Part shown: positions 1 to 7,623 of the stretch, one piece after another | How positions within the stretch are numbered: position 1 is the first letter of the stretch | Layout: each line of letters begins with the position of its first letter | DNA from: Ruegeria_C sp041537925 | Lineage (GTDB): Bacteria; Pseudomonadota; Alphaproteobacteria; Rhodobacterales; Rhodobacteraceae | Direction of reading: 5' to 3' | Length of the DNA: 64,000 bases | Assembly (NCBI RefSeq): GCF_041537925.1 | Contig: NZ_JBGOSH010000003.1 | Span: 186,001 to 250,000 of the forward strand | Notes under the pieces: generated by a model | Seen by the model: only the letters and a program-made list of their open reading frames with translations | What the model was told of the DNA's origin: nothing | Databases searched by the model: none | Position numbers and translations under genes: made by a program

Positions 1-496
1 CCAGCAAATTGTGCCCATGCGCATCGATCCCAAGGATGTGTTTAAGTTGGCTGGCCGCGATGATAATGCCCGACGCAGTGATGAATCCGGCAATCACAGG
101 GTGCGACAGAAAATTGGCGATGAACCCCAGTCGAAACAGTCCGATCGCCAGCAGCATCACACCGGATAGGCCTGCCAGCGAAAGAGCCGCGACAGCAAAC
201 CCTATCGTGCCTTGTTCGGCGATGTTGCTCAGCGCTGCGGCGGTCATCAGTGAGACGACCGCCACCGGCCCGACCGCCAGCGCGCGGCTGGTGCCGAACA
301 CAGTATAAAGCAGGATTGGCACGATCGACGCGTAAAGCCCGGCCTCCGCCGGAAGCCCGGCCAGCAACGCATAGGCCAGCGATTGCGGGATCAGCATAAT
401 CGTTACGATCAAGGCTGCCATCAGATCGTTTGAAAGGGCCATGCGTGTATAGTCGCGACCCCAGCTCAGGATCGGCAAATATTGGGACAGGGTCAT
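1..496 (-). CDS. SulP-family anion permease, N-terminal part (runs off window)
   Basis: The visible 165 residues begin MTLSQYLPILSWGRDYTRMA and continue as typical SulP core: the first amphipathic stretch, the IPQSLAYALLAGLP segment, and the FGTSRALAVGPVAVVSLM segment that lines the anion site. The family moves sulfate, bicarbonate or other anions across the inner membrane. The gene is cut by the window start, so any C-terminal STAS domain is not visible. The ATG is the only start after an in-frame TGA about 30 nt upstream. It lies 57 nt downstream of the SQR-fusion gene on the same strand, so it is read as the last visible gene of the sulfide operon. Export of sulfite or sulfate is an inference from that position; the substrate is not shown by the sequence. 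Confidence 0.85.
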   Translation of the reverse strand, partial: MTLSQYLPILSWGRDYTRMALSNDLMAALIVTIMLIPQSLAYALLAGLPAEAGLYASIVPILLYTVFGTSRALAVGPVAVVSLMTAAALSNIAEQGTIGFAVAALSLAGLSGVMLLAIGLFRLGFIANFLSHPVIAGFITASGIIIAASQLKHILGIDAHGHNLL

Positions 497-553
497 TGAT
501 GTCTCGGACAGTGTTGGCCGCCTTGCTCAGTTGCAGGCAAGGCGACGAGGACA

Positions 554-2227
554 TTATTCAGCGGCGATCTTTTCAGGCTTCGCCATCCATTCGCGCCCTT
601 TCAGCATGCCTTTCCAGTAGATCGGCGGCAGCATCTTTTCCTTGAGGAACCAAGCCGTTCTCGTTGGCTTGGTGCCATCAACCAGATACTTCGGGAAACT
701 CGGCAGCATTGCACCGCCGTAACCAAACTCAGCCAGCACGATCTTTCCCCGCTCCACGGTCAGCGGGCAGGACCCGTAGCCGTTGTATTGTGCGACAGGG
801 GACCCACCGCGCATGTCAGCCACAATGTTCTCCGCCACAATCGGTGCCTGAATACGCGCCGCCGCTGCCGTCTTGGCATTCGGAGCATTCATCACATCAC
901 CCAACGACCAGATGTTATCATAGGTCTTGTGCCGCAGCGTGGCCTGATCAACATCGACCCAGCCTGCCGCGTCTGCGAGGGCGGAGACACGGATGAAGTC
1001 AGGTGCTGTCTGCGGCGGGCACACATGCATCATGTCGAAGTCCATCTCAACCCGCTCGACCGGGTTATCTGGCTTGGCCACGTCGAACCATGCCTTTTTC
1101 GCCGGTCCTTCGACTGCGACGAGATTATAAAAGAAGTTTAGGCTGGCGTCGTATTTCTTAACGTACTCCATCAGCGCAGGGACGTAGTCTTTGACCCCAA
1201 ACAGCACACCGCCCGCGTTGTTGAACTGGATGTCAATTTTTTTCAGAACGCCGCGCCGGTGCCAGGCATCGCCTGACAGATACATCGCTTTCTGCGGTGC
1301 GCCTGCGCATTTGATCGGCATAGGCGGCTGGGTAAAGATAGCGCGACCTTCCTTCATCCCTTGCACGAGTTCCCACGTGTAGGGGGCGAGGTCATAGCGG
1401 TAATTCGAGGTCACGCCGTTCTGGCCCAACGTATCGACAAGGCCCTCAATCTTGTTCCAATCCAACTTCAGCCCTGGGCAGACGATCAACCGCGTGTATT
1501 TCACAACGCGGCAGCCATCGAGGATCACGGCGTTGTTTTCAGGTTCAAAGGCCGCAACAGCAGCTTTGATCCAACGCACCCCTTGAGGGATCAGAGAACC
1601 CATGGTGCGGGATGTCTGCTGCGGCTCAAAGATACCGCCGCCAACCATGGTCCAGCCTGGCTGGTAGTAATGAATGTCGGCGGGATCGATGATCGCGATC
1701 TCAAGCCCTGGCTTGCGAGCTTTCAGGCTGGCGGCAGCGGCGATCCCGCCCGCGCCTGCACCTACGATCACCATGTCATATTGGGCATCTGCCGTATCAG
1801 TAGGTGTTTTGCTGCCGTTCACGATCCGCCGCACAACACCCCTCATATCATAGCCCGCCGCCTTAGTTGCAGCGAGGATATCGGCGACGCTGCGCGTCTT
1901 AGCCTGAGACAGGGACCAGAGTGTTGCAGAGCGTGTACCTGTGCGACAATAGGCGAGCACTGGACCGGGCAAATTGGCTGAAGCGGTGTCAAAAGCGGTC
2001 GCATCCTCGTCGGACACTTTGCCCGAAACTATCGGCTGATACGTCGCTTCTATCCCAACCTTCTTGGCTGCTTTTTCAATCTCGGCAAAAGTTGGTTGAT
2101 CGGCACCTTCGCCATCAGGACGGTTGCAAATGATAGCGCGAAATCCAGCGTCCTTGATCGCCTGCATGTCCGATGCGGTGATCTGCGGGGTTACAGACAG
2201 GTTTGCGGCAAGGGTTTTGATATCCAT
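554..2227 (-). CDS. DUF442 (BLH) phosphatase-like domain fused to sulfide:quinone oxidoreductase
   Basis: A 557-aa two-domain protein. Residues 1 to about 135 are the DUF442/TIGR01244 fold with a P-loop CRTGTRS at C94, as in BLH proteins of bigR operons. From about residue 148 an FAD-dependent oxidoreductase begins (VIVGAGAGG). It carries both redox cysteines expected of type II (human SQOR-like) sulfide:quinone oxidoreductase: C307 in KCAGAPQK and C403 in HVCPPQTAPD. The near-C-terminal SLGDVMNAPNAKTAAA is the second flavin-binding signature. The SQR domain should oxidise sulfide to a persulfide and pass electrons to ubiquinone at the membrane; the fused domain may handle the persulfide product. 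It sits 14 nt after the persulfide dioxygenase gene, the next enzyme in the pathway. The fusion occurs in other proteobacteria, and the function of its N-terminal domain is unsettled. Confidence 0.9.
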   Translation of the reverse strand: MDIKTLAANLSVTPQITASDMQAIKDAGFRAIICNRPDGEGADQPTFAEIEKAAKKVGIEATYQPIVSGKVSDEDATAFDTASANLPGPVLAYCRTGTRSATLWSLSQAKTRSVADILAATKAAGYDMRGVVRRIVNGSKTPTDTADAQYDMVIVGAGAGGIAAAASLKARKPGLEIAIIDPADIHYYQPGWTMVGGGIFEPQQTSRTMGSLIPQGVRWIKAAVAAFEPENNAVILDGCRVVKYTRLIVCPGLKLDWNKIEGLVDTLGQNGVTSNYRYDLAPYTWELVQGMKEGRAIFTQPPMPIKCAGAPQKAMYLSGDAWHRRGVLKKIDIQFNNAGGVLFGVKDYVPALMEYVKKYDASLNFFYNLVAVEGPAKKAWFDVAKPDNPVERVEMDFDMMHVCPPQTAPDFIRVSALADAAGWVDVDQATLRHKTYDNIWSLGDVMNAPNAKTAAAARIQAPIVAENIVADMRGGSPVAQYNGYGSCPLTVERGKIVLAEFGYGGAMLPSFPKYLVDGTKPTRTAWFLKEKMLPPIYWKGMLKGREWMAKPEKIAAE

Positions 2228-2241
2228 AATCCTGATCCTCC

Positions 2242-3126
2242 TTACAGACCGTTAACCGGCACTTTGAGCATCGGATTGCCGTTGTCATCTGTCGGCACTT
2301 CACCCGCACGCATATTCACCTGCAAAGACGGGATGATCAGCTTCGGCACCGCGAGTTGCGCGTCCCGTTCAGTGCGGAATTTGACGAACTCTTCTTTGGT
2401 TTTGCCTCCGCCAACGTGGATGTTATGGGCTTTTTCTTCGCCCACGGAGGTTTCCCAGGCAATGTCGCGCCCATTGGGGCCGTAGTCGTGGCACATGAAC
2501 AAGCGCATATCGTCGGGCAGGGTCAAAACCTTCTGGATGCTGTCATAGAGCTCGCCCGCGTCACCGCCGGGGAAGTCCGCCCGAGCAGAGCCGCCGTCGG
2601 GCATAAAGAGCGTGTCGCCGGCGAAGGCCGCATTGCCGATCACATGCACCATACAGGCGGGCGTATGGCCGGGTGTATACATTGCGAAGCCCTGCATATT
2701 GCCAATTTCGTAGGTGTCACCGTCCTTGAAAAGCGCATCAAACTGCGACCCGTCGCGCTGAAACTCGGTGCCTTCGTTGAAGACCTTGCCGAAGGTTTCC
2801 TGCACGACCATTATCTTTTCGCCAACACCAATCTTGCCGCCCAGCTTTTGCTGGATGTAGGGAGCAGCACTCAGGTGATCGGCATGGACGTGGGTTTCGA
2901 TGATCCACTCCAGCTTGCCGCCCATCTCCGTGATGCGCGCGATCAGGGCGTCGGCGTGATCATAGGTGATCCGCCCGGCGGCGTAGTCGATATCCATGAC
3001 GCTATCTATGATTGCGCAGGCTTCCGACGTTGGATCCTTGACGATGTAGCTGATGGTGTTCGTTGCGTCGTCAAAGAACGCTTCGACCGCGGGTCTCACA
3101 TCCATGTTCACTGGATAAGGCGTCAT
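2242..3126 (-). CDS. Persulfide dioxygenase, ETHE1-like metallo-beta-lactamase fold
   Basis: The 294-aa protein has the MBL metal motif THVHADH (H79, H81, D83, H84) and the later TPGHTP and GDTLF segments, with a C-terminal MCHDYGP region typical of ETHE1/BLH-associated persulfide dioxygenases. These non-haem iron enzymes oxidise glutathione persulfide to sulfite and GSH in the cytoplasm. The start is ambiguous. A GGAGG lies 2 nt before one ATG (codon -2, at 3132) and 8 nt before the next ATG (3126); the second spacing is normal, so that start is preferred. The reading frame stays open further upstream but overlaps the YeeE-like gene there. It is followed 14 nt later by the SQR fusion, giving sulfide to persulfide to sulfite in adjacent genes. 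Confidence 0.92.
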   Translation of the reverse strand: MTPYPVNMDVRPAVEAFFDDATNTISYIVKDPTSEACAIIDSVMDIDYAAGRITYDHADALIARITEMGGKLEWIIETHVHADHLSAAPYIQQKLGGKIGVGEKIMVVQETFGKVFNEGTEFQRDGSQFDALFKDGDTYEIGNMQGFAMYTPGHTPACMVHVIGNAAFAGDTLFMPDGGSARADFPGGDAGELYDSIQKVLTLPDDMRLFMCHDYGPNGRDIAWETSVGEEKAHNIHVGGGKTKEEFVKFRTERDAQLAVPKLIIPSLQVNMRAGEVPTDDNGNPMLKVPVNGL

Positions 3127-3143
3127 TTTCATTTCCTCCGATT

Positions 3144-3575
3144 TCAATGTGTTGCTGTTGCCGTGCCCGCCGAAGCCAAAAGGCGGCGCAGAAAAAACCC
3201 GACAACCACGGCGAGTAGGAAAAGTGCGACTTCCCATCGACCCGTACCAAGCGCTGGGATGGCGGCACCCGGACAGAACCCAGCGATGCCCCAGCCGATG
3301 CCGAACAAGGCAGAGCCACCGACAAGTTTTTTGTCGATGTCGGTTCCGGTGGGGACTTGGAATCGCCCTTCGAACAGCGGTGCGCTTCGTTTCCACGCCA
3401 GCCGATAGCCAATGGAGGTGACGACAAGAGCGCCTCCCATGACAAAGGCAAGGCTGGGGTCCCATGCTCCCGCAAAGTCGAAGAAGTTAAGGACTTTGGT
3501 CGGGTCCATCATTCCTGAGATCGCAATGCCCAACCCAAAGACAAGGCCCGTGATAAGTGCATAGATCAGTTTCAT
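3144..3575 (-). CDS. YeeE/YedE-family half-transporter (DUF6691, PmpB-like)
   Basis: A 143-aa integral membrane protein with about four helices (start LIYALITGLVFGLGIAISGM; end VALFLLAVVVGFFLRRLL). The conserved GMMDPTKVLNFFDFAG and GIAGFCPGAAIPALG segments are hallmarks of the short YeeE/YedE proteins that work in pairs. Characterised family members (YeeE/TsuA, PmpA/PmpB) move thiosulfate or persulfide-type sulfur; the cysteine in GFCPGA is the one expected to take part in sulfur relay. It lies 3 nt after the sister half-protein and 17 nt before the persulfide dioxygenase, so sulfane-sulfur movement linked to that enzyme is the natural inference. Confidence 0.88.
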   Translation of the reverse strand: MKLIYALITGLVFGLGIAISGMMDPTKVLNFFDFAGAWDPSLAFVMGGALVVTSIGYRLAWKRSAPLFEGRFQVPTGTDIDKKLVGGSALFGIGWGIAGFCPGAAIPALGTGRWEVALFLLAVVVGFFLRRLLASAGTATATH

Positions 3576-3578
3576 AGC

Positions 3579-4016
3579 TTAGCTTCCAATCACGTGGCGG
3601 ATCAGGAAAACGGTGATCGTCGCCGTCACCATGAAGGTCGGAACGGCCACAAGTGACCGGACCGAAAAACGCGACAATCCGCAGACCCCATGGCCCGAAG
3701 TACAGCCTGACCCAAGGCTTGCGCCGAGGCCCACAATGATCCCGCCGATGACGATCATGACTGGGCTAACGGGGATGGTGAGCGCGGGCATCGACCCGGT
3801 GACGGCAAAGAGCAAGACGGGGGCTGGGATCATCCCGATCACCAGCGCGACACGCCAAGACAGTTCTTCTCGATTCTCAAAGAAGACGAGCCCTGACAGG
3901 ATACCCGTGGCCCCAAATATGCGCCCAAGGCCCAGCATCAAAAGGACGGCCGCAAATCCAATCAAGGCACCGCCACCAAGCGATTGAAGTGGGGTGAAAG
4001 TTGTTTCCAAAATCAT
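3579..4016 (-). CDS. YeeE/YedE-family half-transporter (PmpA-like)
   Basis: A 145-aa membrane protein from the start MILETTFTPLQS. It has the family motif GLGASLGSGCTSGHGVCGLS with two cysteines, followed by a last helix. It pairs with the next gene to make a complete YeeE-like channel, whose documented substrates are thiosulfate or related sulfane-sulfur compounds. A start 14 codons upstream is possible in frame, but the ATG used here overlaps the stop of the upstream DUF2892 gene as ATGA, the usual sign of translational coupling. No strong Shine-Dalgarno sequence precedes it, which also fits coupling. Confidence 0.86.
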   Translation of the reverse strand: MILETTFTPLQSLGGGALIGFAAVLLMLGLGRIFGATGILSGLVFFENREELSWRVALVIGMIPAPVLLFAVTGSMPALTIPVSPVMIVIGGIIVGLGASLGSGCTSGHGVCGLSRFSVRSLVAVPTFMVTATITVFLIRHVIGS

Positions 4017-4225
4017 AGCTTGCAGGTCCGAATACCAAAGATGCGATAGAGCGGGCAAAACTTCCTTACCGATGTGCCGAGCATCAGGAGGCCCACTACG
4101 ACCGAGATAATCGTCGTAGCGGTTCCGTTGAATATGGCCAGCCCGCTAACAAAGGGTGCGGCCAGCAGGACGATGCCCAAAAGGGCGCGGAAAATTCGGT
4201 CAAGATCGCCAAGATTCGTCATCAT
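4013..4225 (-). CDS. DUF2892 (YgaP-like) small membrane protein
   Basis: A 70-aa protein with two hydrophobic segments (about residues 15-33 and 37-50) separated by FNGTATT, and the ending VRKFCPLYRIFGIRTCKL. The CPLY-x-GIxT ending is the DUF2892 signature, the membrane part of the rhodanese YgaP; here there is no rhodanese domain. Members often sit next to sulfur-transferase and YeeE genes, as here. It is the first gene of the minus-strand sulfur operon, with a palindrome about 60 nt upstream that could be its operator. The molecular role of stand-alone DUF2892 proteins is not known. Confidence 0.82.
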   Translation of the reverse strand: MMTNLGDLDRIFRALLGIVLLAAPFVSGLAIFNGTATTIISVVVGLLMLGTSVRKFCPLYRIFGIRTCKL

Positions 4226-4281
4226 GTCGCTGTCTCCTATAAAAGATCTAAATTAAATAGTCCTTTTACCGACATGGTTCA

Positions 4282-4294
4282 GTGACATTGTCAC
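4282..4294. promoter_or_regulatory. Perfect palindrome GTGAC-ATT-GTCAC in the promoter of the sulfur operon
   Basis: A 5-bp inverted repeat with a 3-bp centre lies in the 86-bp gap between the Crp/Fnr-type regulator and the first sulfur gene, about 57-69 bp upstream of that ATG. GTGA and TCAC half-sites are those of the CRP/FNR superfamily, though the usual spacing is 6 bp rather than 5. Binding by the adjacent Crp/Fnr protein is an inference from position and shape. Confidence 0.45.
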
Positions 4295-4311
4295 CAAACA
4301 TTCGAATTTAT

Positions 4312-4983
4312 TTATGAGTTGTGATTGGCGAGGGTTTGAAGCTGTTCGCGGTCTACCAATGACACGCTCCCGCGCGCCTGTTCGATCCAGCCACGCCGCT
4401 GGAACTCCTGCAACTGGCGAGAGATTACTTCGCGTGCCGTACCAAGCTCGACCGACAGCTTTTGATGAGTGGTTGCGACTTTGTCCGCTCCGCCGGACAA
4501 TTTAAGGAGCCTATCTGCCAGCCGCACATCCAGCCTCTGAAAAGCGACTTCGTCAATCATCAAGAACAGATCGGTGATGCGTTTGGAAAAGGCGGCAAAA
4601 ACGAAATCGCGAAACGGTTTTGACCCAGCTACCAAATCGTCAAACACTTCTCGGGGAATGGCGGCAGCCTTAACGACCGATTCCGCGATGCCTTCTGCCG
4701 AGTAATCGTCATAAGCCAAGAGGCAAGCCGTTGTTAGCACGCAGCTTTGTCCAGCTTCGATCCGGTAAAGCACGATCAGGTGGCCCGTCTCAGAGACTTG
4801 CTGCACGCGAACGGTGCCATCCAACAGGAACAACATGTTCTCTGGCGATTCACCGGGGCCGAAAACCATTGTGTCTTTGGGGATGCTCACGATTGTACTT
4901 CGCGTCGTCAGTAGTTGTTTGGTCGGCAGATCAAGCCGCGATAGACCCGGAAACCGTTCGACCCAATCAGCATAGTTGGTCAT
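4312..4983 (-). CDS. Crp/Fnr-family transcriptional regulator
   Basis: A 223-aa protein with an N-terminal cNMP-type beta barrel (about 20-135), a dimerisation helix (about 136-160) and a C-terminal winged helix (about 165-220) containing LGTAREVISRQLQEFQRRG, the DNA-recognition segment. There is no FNR-type N-terminal cysteine cluster, so it is unlikely to bind a [4Fe-4S] cluster. It has two cysteines, C81 and C87, in the barrel (SCVLTTACLL) that could form a thiol switch. The gene overlaps the Rrf2 gene by ATGA and precedes the sulfur operon, so control of sulfide oxidation in response to sulfane sulfur or redox state is a reasonable inference, not shown. Confidence 0.88.
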   Translation of the reverse strand: MTNYADWVERFPGLSRLDLPTKQLLTTRSTIVSIPKDTMVFGPGESPENMLFLLDGTVRVQQVSETGHLIVLYRIEAGQSCVLTTACLLAYDDYSAEGIAESVVKAAAIPREVFDDLVAGSKPFRDFVFAAFSKRITDLFLMIDEVAFQRLDVRLADRLLKLSGGADKVATTHQKLSVELGTAREVISRQLQEFQRRGWIEQARGSVSLVDREQLQTLANHNS

Positions 4984-5444
4984 GTGGCAACCGTCTCGGT
5001 TCTCGGTATTTCAAGAGGAGAAATGCGGTCCATCAGTTGGCCGCGATTGGCTGCGATGTCTGCGATTGTCAGGTCATCCAAAACGGCCATGAAGGCCGCC
5101 GTCGCCTCCTGCATTTTGCGCGACAGGATGCAGATTCCCATCAACGGGCAGGTGTTTTTTTGGGGGTTAAAGCATTCGACAACATCCAATGGCCCTTCGG
5201 TCAGCCGGACAACCTCGCCGACGATGATGTCTTCGGGTGGGCGGGCCAGGCGAAAGCCTCCGTTGCGGCCCCGGACGGTTTCCAGATATCCGGCTTTGCC
5301 CAGCTCATACACGATCTTCATGATGTGCGGGCGCGACAGGTTGTGGATTTGGGCCACGTCATCGATGCGCACGAGGTCGGGCGACTTTAGAGCTGCAAGT
5401 TGCAGCGAGCGCATTGCATAGTTGGTGTAGCTGGTCAGTTTCAT
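4980..5444 (-). CDS. Rrf2-family regulator with three-cysteine cluster (NsrR/IscR type)
   Basis: A 154-aa protein starting MKLTSYTNYAMRSLQLAAL, the Rrf2 winged-helix domain (recognition part LSRPHIMKIVYELGKAGYLE). Three cysteines, C91, C99 and C105, are arranged C-x7-C-x5-C, close to the cluster-binding motif of NsrR (C-x4-C-x5-C), so an Fe-S cofactor is likely. A start seven codons upstream exists but has no ribosome-binding site, whereas AGGA precedes the chosen ATG. It is co-transcribed with the Crp/Fnr regulator and diverges from the peroxiredoxin-bd oxidase genes. Control of both sides in response to NO, sulfide or oxidative stress is inferred from position. Confidence 0.86.
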   Translation of the reverse strand: MKLTSYTNYAMRSLQLAALKSPDLVRIDDVAQIHNLSRPHIMKIVYELGKAGYLETVRGRNGGFRLARPPEDIIVGEVVRLTEGPLDVVECFNPQKNTCPLMGICILSRKMQEATAAFMAVLDDLTIADIAANRGQLMDRISPLEIPRTETVAT

Positions 5445-5550
5445 AGGTGCTTCCTGTTGCCGCATTAAAAGATATATTCAAACTATTGCTTTTGTAAATA
5501 GGCTGCGCTAGGTCACGTAAAAGAACCATTCTAAATATAGGAAATACGAG
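5445..5550. promoter_or_regulatory. Divergent promoter region between Rrf2 regulator and peroxiredoxin/bd oxidase genes
   Basis: A 106-bp AT-rich gap between two divergent starts. AGGA lies 8-9 nt before each start codon. No clear operator palindrome was found, but as the only control region between the regulator and the oxidase operon it is the likely Rrf2 target. Confidence 0.4.
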
Positions 5551-6177
5551 ATGACGCTTCGTATCGGCGACGCAGCCCCCGACTTCTCTGCGGATACGAC
5601 AACCGGACCCATCAAGTTCCACGAATGGATTGGTGAGGAATGGGCCTTCTTCTTTAGCCACCCCGCGGATTTCACCCCAGTTTGCACCACAGAAATGTGC
5701 CGGACGTCGCAGCTGTCGGAGCAATTCACAAAGCGAGGCGTCAAGGCCATCGGCCTGTCCACTGACACGGTGGAAGAACACGTCAAATGGATCGACGATG
5801 TGTACGACATCCAAAACACTGACCTGCGTTTTCCGATTGTTGCGGATGCGGATCTTAAGATCGCCAAACTTTATGATATGATCCATCCGAGCGAGTGCGA
5901 AACAGCCGCCGTACGCTCGGTCTTCATCATCGACCCGGATAAGAAAATCCGCCTGACGATGACGTACCCGATGAGCGTAGGGCGCAACTTTGCTGAAATC
6001 CTGCGCGTGGTTGATGCACTGCAAACCGGCGACAAGCACAAGATCGCGGCACCTGCCGATTGGATGCCGGGTCAGGACGTGATCATCCCACCATCTGTCT
6101 CGGATGCGGATACGAAGGTGGCTTTCCCTCAGGGATTTGAGACGCTTCGCCCCTACCTGCGCAAAGTCAAAATCTAA
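5551..6177 (+). CDS. 1-Cys peroxiredoxin (Prx6 type)
   Basis: A 208-aa protein with the peroxidatic motif TPVCTTEM at C45 and the Prx6-type C-terminal arm (APADWMPGQDVIIPP and LRPYLRKVKI). These cytoplasmic enzymes reduce hydrogen peroxide and organic peroxides; C50 is a second nearby cysteine but is not in the position of a classical resolving cysteine. Full length for the family. It is the first gene of a plus-strand unit followed 26 nt later by the bd oxidase. In sulfide metabolism such peroxiredoxins can also act on persulfides, but nothing in the sequence decides this. Confidence 0.95.
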   Translation: MTLRIGDAAPDFSADTTTGPIKFHEWIGEEWAFFFSHPADFTPVCTTEMCRTSQLSEQFTKRGVKAIGLSTDTVEEHVKWIDDVYDIQNTDLRFPIVADADLKIAKLYDMIHPSECETAAVRSVFIIDPDKKIRLTMTYPMSVGRNFAEILRVVDALQTGDKHKIAAPADWMPGQDVIIPPSVSDADTKVAFPQGFETLRPYLRKVKI

Positions 6178-6203
6178 CCCTTGCCGCCCGATGGAGCACG
6201 CCA

Positions 6204-7613
6204 ATGTTTGATGGTTTCACAGCAGAGACACTTGCCCGGATACAATTCGCGTTCACTGTGTCGTTCCACATAATCTTTCCCGCGTTCTCAATCGGGCTGG
6301 CAAGCTACCTTGCTGTGCTAAACGGCCTTTGGTTGCGCACACGCGATAAGACTTATCTGACTCTGTTCACCTATTGGAAAAAGGTCTTTGCCGTGGCGTT
6401 CGGCATGGGTGTCGTGTCGGGCATCGTGATGTCCTATCAGTTTGGCACCAACTGGTCGGTATTCTCGGACAAGACCGGGCCGGTGCTTGGCCCACTCATG
6501 GCCTATGAAGTATTGTCCGCTTTCTTTCTCGAAGCCGGGTTTCTTGGCATCATACTTTTTGGCCGCGAGCGCGTGGGTGACAAGTTGCATATGTTTGCAA
6601 CGGCAATGGTCGCCTTTGGAACGCTGATGTCCGCGACATGGATCCTATCGGTGAACTCATGGATGCAGACGCCTGCGGGCTACGGCATCAATGAGTTGGG
6701 GCAATTCGTACCCGAAGATTGGTGGCAGATTGTCTTTAACCCGTCCTTCCCATTCCGCCTGACGCATATGGTGCTGGCGGCCTACCTCACTACGGCATTG
6801 GTTGTTGGCGGCGTAGGGGGCTTGCATTTGTTACGCAACCGCGAGGACGCACCCGCGCGGCGGATGTTCTCCATGGCGATGTGGATGTTAGTTGTCGTTG
6901 CCCCCTTGCAAATTTTCGCGGGCGATATGCACGGGATCAACACGCTGGAACATCAGCCTGCCAAGGTGATGGCTATGGAGGGGCACTACGACAGCCATCC
7001 CCATGGTGCGCCGCTGATCCTATTTGGCATCCCAAACCCAGAAAAAAAGCGGATCGATTACGCGATTGAAATCCCGCATTTGTCCAGCATGATCCTCAAG
7101 CACCACTGGGACGCCCCATTGGACGGATTGGATACAATCCCCGACGATGAAGAGCCCCCAGTTGCAATTGTTTTCTGGAGTTTCCGCGTCATGGTTGGAC
7201 TTGGCTTTGCTATGCTTGGGCTAGGCGCGTGGGCTGCATGGCGGCGGTATCGCGGGCGGCTTTACGATACGCCAATGCTGCATCGTGCTGCAATCGTGAT
7301 GGGCCCCATGGGATTTGTCGCGGTCCTCGCTGGCTGGATCACCACCGAAGTTGGCCGCCAGCCCTTCACCGTCTACGGGGTACTGCGCACGTCCGACAGC
7401 CTGGCCCCGGTAGCCGCACCTGCCATTGCAGCATCGCTGATCGCCTTCATCGTGGTCTATTTCTTTGTCTTCGGGGCGGGCACTTTTTACCTGCTGCGGA
7501 TGATGAACAAGGCTCCTGCCACACCGCAGCTTGGTCTGCGCGATGGCCCGATCCGGACCGCCGGAATCACCCCAATTGCCCAAACCAATCCAGACGCTAT
7601 CCCTGGTAAATAG
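6204..7613 (+). CDS. cydA: Cytochrome bd-type (cyanide-insensitive) quinol oxidase subunit I
   Basis: A 469-aa membrane protein of about nine helices. H22 in SFHIIFPAF and H188 in RLTHMVLAAY correspond to the haem-ligating histidines; GRQPFTVYGVLRT is the conserved bd signature. The periplasmic Q-loop is short, as in CIO-type oxidases rather than the long-loop E. coli CydA. It oxidises ubiquinol and reduces oxygen to water without proton pumping. bd oxidases resist sulfide and cyanide, which makes its position beside sulfide-oxidation genes meaningful. Followed 10 nt later by subunit II with an AGGAG ribosome-binding site. Confidence 0.96.
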   Translation: MFDGFTAETLARIQFAFTVSFHIIFPAFSIGLASYLAVLNGLWLRTRDKTYLTLFTYWKKVFAVAFGMGVVSGIVMSYQFGTNWSVFSDKTGPVLGPLMAYEVLSAFFLEAGFLGIILFGRERVGDKLHMFATAMVAFGTLMSATWILSVNSWMQTPAGYGINELGQFVPEDWWQIVFNPSFPFRLTHMVLAAYLTTALVVGGVGGLHLLRNREDAPARRMFSMAMWMLVVVAPLQIFAGDMHGINTLEHQPAKVMAMEGHYDSHPHGAPLILFGIPNPEKKRIDYAIEIPHLSSMILKHHWDAPLDGLDTIPDDEEPPVAIVFWSFRVMVGLGFAMLGLGAWAAWRRYRGRLYDTPMLHRAAIVMGPMGFVAVLAGWITTEVGRQPFTVYGVLRTSDSLAPVAAPAIAASLIAFIVVYFFVFGAGTFYLLRMMNKAPATPQLGLRDGPIRTAGITPIAQTNPDAIPGK

Positions 7614-7623
7614 GAGCAGAACA

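Noticed and set aside
2356..3408. A 350-codon plus-strand frame opposite the persulfide dioxygenase
   Set aside because: The minus-strand gene has clear catalytic motifs; this frame has none and spans two real genes.
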